A stretch of 64,000 bases of DNA, from NCBI GenBank assembly GCA_003117195.1, contig BDSI01000024.1, forward strand, positions 1,029,168-1,093,167. Direction: 5' to 3'. Origin of the DNA: Eudorina sp. 2006-703-Eu-15. Taxonomy: Eukaryota > Chlorophyta > Chlorophyceae > Chlamydomonadales > Volvocaceae. Below are positions 13,806 to 23,900 of the stretch, piece by piece. The position numbers and the translations under genes are program-made. The notes below the pieces were generated by a model, which saw nothing but the letters and a program-made list of their open reading frames with translations, was not told the DNA's origin and searched no databases. Each line of letters begins with the position of its first letter. Position 1 is the stretch's first letter.

Positions 13806-13847
13806 GGGCGGGGCCCCCCGAACGCGCTTCGCGCTGGGGCCCCGCCC
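13806..13847. repeat. Perfect 12-bp GC inverted repeat (hairpin)
   Basis: GGGCGGGGCCCC at 13806-13817 is the exact reverse complement of GGGGCCCCGCCC at 13836-13847. The 18-base loop is itself CGCG-rich and partly palindromic. It sits 20 bases after an (AC)n run in otherwise AT-rich DNA. Confidence 0.85.
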
Positions 13848-16589
13848 AAAAATTCACAGATTGTTTGTATTGAATAATACCCTTGAGGTTGAAGCATCGG
13901 TATTTAACCTAATCGATATGCAAGCACCATACGGCGCGTGCGTACTTTGGACGAGCGGCCAAGTAGGCCTCACGTCGATACATTCCCCCCCCCTTGAATG
14001 CGAACCCGTCCTCGGGGCGCCGGGAAGAAGGAACTTGAGCCACTTAGGGCAGGGGCACGCCTTTAGCGTACAGCTTGGTGTGGTACGCGTTGTAATGTGC
14101 AGGTTGAGTGGTTTTGTGCAGGTTTTGTTTGTGGTAGTGTGCAGGTTTTCTGCAAAGACTCCATTACACCGCTAGAGCCCCACCGGGGCGATAATAAACA
14201 ATGCAGGGCCGGAGAAGGGCGAGGACGCACCGACGATGGACAACAACAAACGGCCAACACACAGCCGCAACAAAAAATCCAACGCCAGCACAGCCCGTAG
14301 CGCTACGATGATCTCCGAAAAGTACCAAACACTGACGCTTCTGCGTCCCAACAGGAGCCACCCGGCTCCAGAACCACAGACGCTCGTCTGTCGTATATTG
14401 CAGAAAACCTTGGTTTTCCTCACAAGCTCGGAAAACCTATACGTTTTGTTTGTGGTCCATGAGCCTCCTGGCTCGTCTGGGCCTTACGAGCTAAAGAAGC
14501 TTGTGACATCACAGGTTGAATGGGACGGCGCAGCAACCCTAGGCTATAGGTCGGGCTCCTATACCTATAGCTGGTCCCACGGCCCGGCCGAGAGGCGAGA
14601 CCGCGCTTCTTTTACATGGCGTCGGGATGCACCTACTCCTCCGTCTGGTTCCGTCGCGGAACTATAGGCTAGGGTGATCAAGCCTTGCAGCGCCTTCCTA
14701 GTTGGCGGCCTGAGCACCGACACAGCATCACACCGTGCAACGACAATATCTGTTGTTCCGCATTAATTCCAACATGTGTGATTGTACTGTATCGTATTGA
14801 ATTGACCAGACTCAGCGCTTTTGCGCTTGCCTTAGGTATTGCAAGCCAGATGCTCCTACATACGGCAGATGGATCCGCCAACTGTCAACCACCTAACCCT
14901 CAGCGCGTGATCACTGCAAACCAAAACCGCTCTGCGACAGCCCCACATAACAGCCGTCATTCGTTCCAATACCCCGACACCTGTCACGACCTTTACCCCC
15001 CATCGGTTTCCTTCAACTGCAGTCAGACCGGTGCAAGCGATACACCACCCGGCTATTGACGCCGCGCCAATCCGTATCCAAATGCAATAGCTCTTGCGCC
15101 ACTTGGGGCCGCGGGCCCATGGCTGGACGTCGGCTTGGGCAGCTGCATGGGACCGGACCGTAATAGCCGATCCGGTGCTCCACACCATCCCCACCCCGCC
15201 ACACTACGGCACTGCCCCAACCCGGCTGTCGGTGGCACCCGACCTTTCTGAAGCCCAACAGCGGTGCAGTGCTCGCTGCCGACCGAAGCTTGGTACGCTC
15301 AGGTGAAGGCCCATCTGCTGTGTCACCTGGGGCGCATCGGAGGAAAGCCGCAGTAACCCACATGACCGCCTTGCAGTTCCTGAGGAATTGGACCAACGCC
15401 GACACGTAACTCCAACGCCAGGCGGCGCGATACCCGGCTGAAACGCTCACCAGCACATGTTCTGACGCGCAGACCTAGTCCCACTGGTTACAACAACCGA
15501 CATTATTCGTACAACCGTTACATCAACCAAACACAACCTCGGACGCCGGTGCCCAAGTAACATGGCCGCACAGCTGCCACCACCGGACGTAAGCCCTGCC
15601 GCGCAGCTGCCACTGAGCCTGCTGCCAAGCCCTGCTGCAGCAGCTGCGGTGCGCGACTGCAGGAAATAGCCAGGGCAAGAATTCAAGAGCTGCCAGCTGC
15701 GGCGCAGGCGCCGTCACGCGATCAAGTCTGGCCGCGGCACAGGCCAAAATCCAACCACAACGCCAAACCCAATTTCAACATATCAACGTTGAGTCGTCAA
15801 CTTAAGCACGGTTCGCAATAATGTGCGCCTGGTGGTCGATAATCATGCTGAGGGGCTCGGTGTACTGTTAATGCAACAATGGCTGCCCCGCTGCCTCAAT
15901 CAGGGCCGCCCCAGACTCGCTGATACCGTCCGGTGTGCCCTTTCTCCCCATCCCTCTTCCCTTCAGTGGTGCGCCGCGCGGCGAGCCCTCCTCGGCCGCC
16001 TCGGGCCCCTGTCCGGCCCCTGGCGGCTGCCCCGCGCGCAATGACTGTACCCCGGCATCGCCTCGCATTGCGGTCCACGGGTCCGCGCCCCCCGGCCCCG
16101 TAAGTATACTGAGTTATGCTGGGTGTGCCCGGGTTCGTTCTTCTAGGGTTTATTTATTTTCTCAATTTAGCCCCCCGGCCCCCAACGGACACGCACGCTC
16201 CTCAGTCAGCTGAACGGAATCGAGCAGGGCACGCGCACCGCTGACATGACCGCGACCTCAGGCAGGAGTCTGACCGTAGCAAGTCACCTGGTCACGTTGA
16301 GGAGGATCGCGCACGCGGGACGCCGCACCGCGGATGGCGAATGTGCGGCGACGAACGGATACACCCTAGGTGCCCTGCCGCCGTCAAAGGCAAAGTCGCG
16401 GCGTCCTGCTACGCAGGCGTTGTATAGGTGGGAGGTAGCAGGTCACCGCTGCGGCCGCGTTCGAGCTGGCCGCGTCTCATCCAGCCTGGCGTACCAGCCG
16501 CGCCCAACGACCCGCTGCGCCGCGAACCCTGGCAGCCTTCACCCGTATATACCCCGGGGCCGAACATCGGAGCTTGGTGGGGAAGGCCG

Positions 16590-17468
16590 CTACGGCCCCC
16601 GGGGTAAGTGAAGTTTCAGCGCGCAGAACTTGACCTGCTGCTGGAAAAAGTGACGCAGGAAGACCCCCAGCTCCTCCCGACTGATGCCCTGATCGTTGTT
16701 GAGGTCCTGCAGGGGCCCACCGTATGAGGAGTTTGAGCCTTCTACGGCGGTGTACGACGCCGTATGCATCGCCCCGTACGAGCTTCGGGGCAGACCTGAC
16801 CCAGACCTGACCCATACCCAGACCTGCCCCGGTGTCAGGTCTGGGTAGCGCATTCCATCAGCCCCGACACCGGGTCAGGTTAAGAGTCAGTTGTTGAATA
16901 TAAATCGTTGGCGGGCGGTGAAGGAGAGGATGGGGCGCTGGAGGGCAAACAAGTCTGCTAGGGTTGTGCGTGGGCGATTGCGGTGTACTGCACACACACG
17001 CGATGTTCTGGAGTTGTCAAGAAAGAAAGGTGACGGTGTTGATGGAGTAAGTGCAGGGAGCGCGTGGGCTTCTGAAGCCCGTGTGCCAGGTGTTATTTTG
17101 GGAGTGAGGCTCGAACGGGACGGACACGTCCGCCCAGGGTTCACCCTATTCCCGAAGTTGACTTGCCCGCGGGGGACATCACAGGCGGGTCGACGACTGA
17201 GACACGTCTGGCAGGCCAAGCAACTCACCAGCTGATGAAAGATGCCCTGAACCTGCCCGTTTCGTGGGGCAGCCAAACCCATCGAAGCGCAGGCGTTGCC
17301 TATGTACCGCTCCAGCTCCTTGTTGTCAAGCACACCGTCCTTGTTGTGATCGATTTCTTCGAACACGGCGTGCAGGACCGCATCGAACGCGGATTCATCC
17401 GAAAGAATTATTGTAAGGGCCTCATGCGTTTGGCGCAACTCTAAATCTTCCTCTTCTTTGACAGGCAT
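16590..17468 (-). CDS. EF-hand calcium-binding protein
   Basis: Probable small calcium sensor. Two exons join in phase 0: 17468-17229 and 16706-16590, giving 118 residues. The first loop DHNKDGVLDNKE (about residues 40-51) has canonical Asp1/Asn3/Asp5/Gly6/Glu12. The second loop DLNNDQGISREE begins exactly at exon 2 and keeps Asp1/Asn3/Asp5/Ile8/Glu12 but has Gln in place of Gly at position 6. The exon 1 end (IFHQL) supplies the incoming helix of the second hand, which supports the splice. The start ATG at 17468 begins a Glu-rich N-terminus. No membrane segment or signal peptide is visible. The C-terminus ends in TAG within genomic sequence that could hide a further exon. It is head-to-head with the AFF-like gene 530 bases away. 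Confidence 0.8.
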
Positions 17469-17998
17469 TGTCGTTGTGTTTGCAATAGCAGTCCAAGATT
17501 ATAGCGTGACAAATTCTCATAGCTCGGCCCTCACCAAGGTTTCGTGATAATGACACGGTCGAAATTAATGGGCACACAACCTGGCCTTGGCATTGTTGAA
17601 ACCTATTCCTTAAATAAGGCGTATATCCGTTGGAATGTGCATCGCTTAACTTGCTTCGATTCATGCTTTCATAGAGGAACAGTACGACCACTTTGCACAT
17701 CTGAGAAATGAACGATGTTCTGTATCTCAAATTCTTACTAGCACATCTGACCGTCATGTTGCCAATGTATGCCTTTACATTGACACCATCTGTCCCATGA
17801 ACTTGAAATATATCCTGGCTTCCTCTCGACTGTTCTGATTATCGGGAATTGCAAGTCTGAATGTATGATGTAGAGCACAGCTACATAACAGTCGGGGCAT
17901 CGGGCGTAATGAGCTGGTTGGAGCGTCGCCCGGTGTTGGACGCGTGAGGCTAAGGCTGCAGTCCACCACGCGTGCAGAAAGCTGACGCCTTTGAAGGG
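17469..17998. promoter_or_regulatory. Intergenic region between divergent start codons
   Basis: These 530 bases separate the EF-hand start (minus) from the AFF-like start (plus). They are AT-richer than the flanks. The region must hold the promoters and 5' UTRs of both genes if the models are right. I see no specific element to name. Confidence 0.5.
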
Positions 17999-20900
17999 AT
18001 GTCGCGCCAGCAAAGTCAAGATGCTGAGGAGGTGTTCATACGGACTGTAAGTTAGAAAGAAGTATCGCGTTTTATCCTATCTCGTGATCCTAGAAAAGCC
18101 ATATTTCATAAAGGAATTACTTGTCGACTTGAAACATTTTTGATTCCTGCGGTCCAGCTCTTGCCGTCACGGTGGGGTATCCGGGCGTGTGGGGACGACT
18201 TCGCCGAGGGAATCCGCTGCTTGACATTTTGCCTCCGTTGCAGATTGCTCGCGTGAACCGTTTGAGGCCCAATTTGACGTGGCCTCGAATCGCATACCAG
18301 ACCAAGTTGCAACCTTTCGGCAGCCTTCTTGTCAAGTGGTTTCAGCAACCCGTGGAGGCTTGCCAGACTGGGCCAAGCTCAGCGCAGCCCGATTCCCTGT
18401 CTCCCACGGTCGGCGAGGGTAAGTGGGTTTGGCGGTTGCCACGGGCTGCTGGACAACGGCCCTGTCGCGAGACAGTTGACCAACCCGGACGCCGCAAGGC
18501 AGTGGCATGCAGGACTAGGATGAGTCCTGCCAAACCCCACCTCACCCCGCCGGTTCCCAAAATGGATCCATACGATCATCCCCGCCCACCGCTTAGGTCA
18601 CGCCCCGCACGGCTCCCCGCCAAGTGCAGATTTCCAGCGCGCGTTACACTAGTCGTTCCCGACCTGCCGTGTGGCTTTTGAGACCCGCCGCGCTGCCCAC
18701 ACACGCAGCCTGAAGTGCGCCTCCGCTTGGGCAGAGGCCCGGACGCGCCCTCGATATCGGCGGAGGACCGCCGTTCGGCCGCGCGCGTGAGCCCGCTGCT
18801 TTGCCTCGGGAGAATGGGCACGCGCGCTGTCATCGGCTAAGCGACGCAAGCCCACCGACGTGCCTCAAGCATTTCTGCCCCCACCCCCTCACGTCCCTCC
18901 CGTGGTTGCGGGCTGCAGGCTCCTCGACAGCCGAGCAGCAGCTCGGCTCCGGCGGCGGGGCTGTATCGCCGACGCCCACATCGTCTATCGCGTGCTCCAT
19001 TACGCACCAACCGCCGAACAAGCCCTGCGGCGATGCTGCTGCGCGGCCACGCGGACTGACGCCCCTTCAGCAGCAACAGCAACAGCAACTGCAGCAACAG
19101 CGGAAGGGTCCCCGAGGCTTCAACATTCCACGCCCCAACGCCCGGGCGCGACCCGCGGGTCAGCCCGGGGGCGATGCGGACGGCGGCGGCCCCTCTCCCA
19201 GCAGCTCCCAGACGGCGCACTCGCCGGGGAAGTTTCAGCCGGCCGTGCATCGTGGTCTCGGCCAACAGGTCAAGAAGCCGCCTGCCTCCGAAGCACGGGC
19301 ACAGCCGCTGGACGGCCCCGTGCTGTCTCCGAGCGATGCGGGGGGCCCACAGGGGCCGGCGGGCACTGGGCCTGACACGGTGTCAAGCGCCGCGCCGGTC
19401 GTCCCGCAGTCCCAGCGCGGGCCTCCGACCGCGGAGTCGGGCTGCTACGGGGTTGAGGACAGCGAGGGGTTGCTTGGACAAGGCGGCCTCGGGGGGCCTG
19501 GGCCAATGGATAAGAAAGCCGATGTAGCTGGCCTGGACATCGGCGGCTCGGCCGGCGGGCAGGAGTCCGGGTGTGTGCGGATCAAGGCCGAGCCGGACGC
19601 AGTCGCGCCGGGTGGGGCAGTCGTGCCCGATGACGTGTGTCCGCCGGTGACAGCAACAAAAGACGAAGACGGGGGTGCGGGCGCGGATGCGGATGCGGAC
19701 GTTGACGCACCTATGGCGGATGTCAGCGGCCCGTGTCACGCGATGGCGGCCGCCAGCCCGCCCCTCCATCTGAGCAATCCCGACGCAGCTGTCGCGCCCT
19801 TGTTGGATAGCATCAAAGAGGAGGAGGGGGCGCTGGCGCTGGGGGGGACCCGCAGCGGCGCTGCCCTCGCGGCGGCGGATGGCGCTGTCCGCTCGCGGGA
19901 GGAGGAGGCGCAGCCCGCAGTGGACTCACCCGTGAAGCTCTTGAGCCCGCCGCCGCAGCCGGAACTGCAGCCGGAACTGCAACCTGAGCCGCAGCTCCAC
20001 GACCGTGGGTCAGCCGCCGGGGATGCTGCCCCTACGGGCCTTGGAGGCTCCGAAACCCAGCGGCCAGCGGCGCAGGGGTCCTGCGCGGACGGCGCTGCGT
20101 TGGGTGGTACCGGAGGGGACGCGCGGGTTCCGGAGCTGCCAGCGGTATCCAAAGAACCGACGGGGCCAGTCGTCCGGGGGGACACAGAATCGGCTTCAGC
20201 TGCAACAGAACCGGGAGGGACGGTAGCTGCGGCAGAACCGCAGCGGCAACAGCAGCAACAGCACCTTCGGGCAGTGGAATGGGAGCACCGCCTGCGGCCG
20301 GGACCAGCAGCTACAGCAGCGCCGGAGGCGGAGGATTGCGACGTGGCGATCATGTTCATGGAGGCCCTGGAGGGGTGGGCTGGCGCAGAGGAGGTCCACG
20401 AGGACGCGCCGCGACCGCAGATGGAGACCCACTTGGAGCCGGACACCGTCTCAGCTGCCGCTGTCGGGATGGCGGCAGGACCGTCGCTGGCGGACCGGCA
20501 CCTCGACACGCGCGAGGCGGAGCCGGCGGGGGATGGGGGCAGGGATGCGGGGGTTGGGAGGGGTACGGCACCGGAGCCGTCGGGCTTGAGCCGGACAGAG
20601 GACGCGGCTCCGCCATCCGCGACGGGGACATCATGTGCTGCTGAGCGGGTTGTGGAGGGTGCGGAGGTCGCTGTTGGGACGGCCTCGGCGTCCCCCGTAC
20701 CCGGGGATGGTCCCCAGACCGCCGGCCGATTACCTGAATCCGCGGCAGCGGAAGCGCCGATGGAAGCGGAGGCATCAGAGCCGGTAGGAGGAGGCGCGGA
20801 GGCGGCAGCGGCAAGGGTTCACGCAGCAGCGTCCGCGTCGACAGTTGCAGGCGCCGCAGGGGAGGGCTGTGCAGGCGCCGCGGGGCCCGCGCCGAGCGCG

Positions 20901-23900
20901 GACGCTGGGGCTGCGGCGGCGGCGGCGACGGAGCCCCTGGCCGCCGCGGCCGCGGCGGCGGCCCCTTCGCCGCCCGCTGCGCTCGGAAACCTGGTCGCAG
21001 GCGCGGCGGCAGCCGATGCAGCGGCGAGGGAGGCAGGTGAGCAGCCGCCGATGCCGCCGCCGCCGCATGGGTCAGCCCAGCAGCCCCAGCAGCAGCAGCG
21101 AACGGAGGTCGCTGGTCACGAGGCGGCGGCGGCGGCGACGACGACAGGGGTGGCGGCCGTCAGGACCCCAGCAGCCGCGCCAGTCAACCGTCGGATATCA
21201 AACGTGTCCCTGCAGGTGCGGCACCCGGCGGCTGCTGTAAGTCCCGCACTCGGGCTGTTATGGGACTGGGTGTGTTCGGGCGATATAGGTTAGGATGGGT
21301 TGGGCTTGAAATGGGCTGGGCTAGCCTGGTCTGGTCTGGGTTGGGCGGCGAGGGACTGCGTCGGGGCTTTCCGAGGCCTTGTTTTGGCCGCGGAGTCGTG
21401 CCCTTTTAGCGGGAAAGGCATTAAGTTGCGCCGCCGTTTCATAAAGGCGAACGATCTCCTGCGTCGCGTAACGGCAGCGCCTGTTCCACGCATGCCCCCC
21501 GCCTGGCCCGATCTGTCCCGGACGGACCGACGGACGGACGGACGGACGGAGGTGCAGACGCTCGAATCGGGGGAGCTTCCGGGAGTGGACACGCCCTTGG
21601 GCGGCACGCCGTCTTCCGCCCTGCAGCCGCTGCACCTGGCGCTGGCGGCGGCGGCGGCGGCGGCAGCGCACGGCGCAGCGGGGCTGCAGCTCGGCGGCAG
21701 GTCGTCCTCACTGGGGTCGCTGTCGAGGATGTACAGCCGGGGCCGCGGCGGTAGCGGCAGGTTGGACATAGGGCCCGTGGAATCCGGCGAGCTGCCGCTG
21801 ACGCTGAGTGAGGTACAGCCGCTGGCGGCGGCGGTGGCGGCGGCGCTGCCGGGGCAGGAGCAGGCGCCGCGGCAGAGGGCGGAGGGCGACGACTCCGCGC
21901 GGGACGGAGGCGCAGAGCAGCCTGGAGGGGACGCGACGGCAGGGCCGAGCGGCGACGCGGCCGGCGGGACGCGGAGCCGGTCACGGGCGCCGTCGCGGTG
22001 TTCGAGCCAGGACAGCGGCCGGCGACGCCGTTGGGGCGCGCCGGCCGGCGCCGCGCCGGACGGCGACGCAGGCGAGGCCGACGGCGGCGCCGCCACTGGC
22101 GGCGCAGCCGCCGACGCGGCGCAGGCCGGGCACGTTGTGGACCTATCGCGCGGCAAGGCCCTAGTGGAGCACATGTCGACCCATGGGTCGCTTCACGACG
22201 TGGTGCCCAACATCCCGGCGATGAGCTCCGCTGCTGGCTGCGGCGACTCGGGTCCGCTGCCTAGCCTGGGTCGGCCGGGGTCGTTAAAGCGGCGTTCCAG
22301 GTCGCCCGCGCGATCTGAGCAGCGATCCGAGCAGCGCCGGATCAGTCGGGAGCGAGAGTGGGACCGTGAGAGGGAGCGAGAGTGGGACCGTGAGAGGGAG
22401 CGGGAACGGGAGGTGCGGGTTAGCAGGGAGCCGTCGGGCAGTGCGGCTGAGGCCGGCACCACGGAAGCTGGCGGTGGCGGTGGCGGGGGGGCCGCGCGGC
22501 GCGGTGCCGCCGCGGGCTCCTGGCAGGTCCCGAGATCGTCCCGATCTGGATCCAGATCCAGATCCAGATCGAGGGAGCGGACCCGGCGGTACAGCCGCTC
22601 GCCGCGGCGGCGTAGCAGCCGGAGCCGCAGCAGGAGCCGTTCCCCCGTGCGCGACTCGAGGGACAGACGCGACCGCGACCGGGACCGCGGCCGGGCTGCG
22701 GAGTACGACCGCTACAGGGAGCGGGAACGCGACCGGGACCGGGACCGGTACGGCGGTCGCGATCGGGAACGAGACCGGGAACGTGACCGGGAGAGGGAAC
22801 GGGACTGGGACAGGGACAGGGATCGACGGGATCGACTGCGAGACAGGGACCGGGATTCAGACCGGCGCGGCGGAGCCGGCGGCAGCGTCAGCGGGGACCG
22901 GTACGACAGCCGGTACGACGGGCGAGGCGATCGCGGTCGTGACTACAGCCGCGCGCCCGAGCGCGCGCGGGAGGGCCGCGCGGACCCTTCGCGGGACACT
23001 CGCGGCGCCTCTGGCGGCTCGGCGTCGGCGGGTGTACGGCAGGGCACTGCCGAGCCAGGGCACCCCACCACGTCCCAATCTCAACAACACCAACACCCGA
23101 CGCCACAGCAGGCGCCTTCTGTGCAGCCGCCGTCGCATCCGACGGCGGCGCAGCAGCAGCAACAGCAACCCCAGCAGACAGAGCAGCGGCAGCCGCAGAA
23201 GCCGCCGGAGCCGCCGCGGAGGCCCGCGGCGTCGGCGGCCCCCGCCGGCGCCGCGCCGCCGGCGGGCGCCGCCGCCCGCCGCGCCGCCGCGGAGGCCTGG
23301 GCGGATTCCGAGTCCGCCGGCAGCGCGTACCCCCACAAGCGGCCGCACCTGGACACCGCCGCGGCGCCGCCGCCGCCGCGGCAGCCGGGCAGCACGGAAC
23401 GGGGTGGATCCGGATCCGATATGGATCTCGATGATTCCGACAACGAGGGTCCCGCGGCGCTAAAAAGCCGGGCGCAGGCGGGTCCCGCCGGTACGGCGCA
23501 ACTGGCGGGTACGGCAGCAACCGATTCGGCTACGGCGACTACGCAACCGCCGCCGGAGGACGGCCGATCTCAGGACCCCGCGGCGACGTCCGCGTCGTCC
23601 GCGCCGGGTACTGGCGTGGGGCGTCGTCCCGGCGGGATCGGCTTTGGGGTGCGTGGGCAGGCGCGGGCGGCGGCCGCGGCGGCCGCGGCCGCGGCCGCGG
23701 CGGCGGCGGCTGGAGCGGAGGCCGTTGCAGGATGGGCCCGGGCAGCGAATACCCAGATGGGGAGCGCCGCTCAGAGCCCGGCTTCGGTCGGCGGCGTCAG
23801 CCCCGTAAGGGCGGGCGGCGGCGGCGGCGGGAAGGGCGGGGCGACGTCCCCGACGCGGCCGCCTCCGCCCGCGTCGCAGCCAGGGAGGGCGACGTCACCG

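Larger units (their letters stand above)
10143..16589. other. Gene-poor region
   Basis: No frame here shows a domain I can name. Base composition is mixed, with clearly AT-richer stretches (about 12.5-13.8 kb) between GC-rich ones. It contains an (AC)n run at 13761-13786, a strong inverted repeat at 13806-13847, and short direct and inverted CAGACCTGACCC-type repeats at about 16790-16875, just beyond its end. Frames at 11.5-12.5 kb (both strands) and 15.0-15.5 kb (minus) looked vaguely like decayed transposon coding sequence but could not be supported. Confidence 0.5.

Noticed and set aside
14236..14667. 143-codon plus frame beginning MDNNKRPTHSRNKK
   Set aside because: It has an ATG and mixed composition but no domain, splice support or neighbouring coding signal; chance cannot be excluded.
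15013..15456. Minus frame with GWGSAVVWRGGDGVEHRIGYYG, faintly like a retroelement RNase H
   Set aside because: Only a few residues fit, and the expected following motifs are missing in all three minus frames.
18801..18918. Long plus frame read as starting near 18801
   Set aside because: The first codon there is TTG with no ATG for hundreds of bases. A phase-consistent acceptor at 18918 with two upstream exons explains the frame better.
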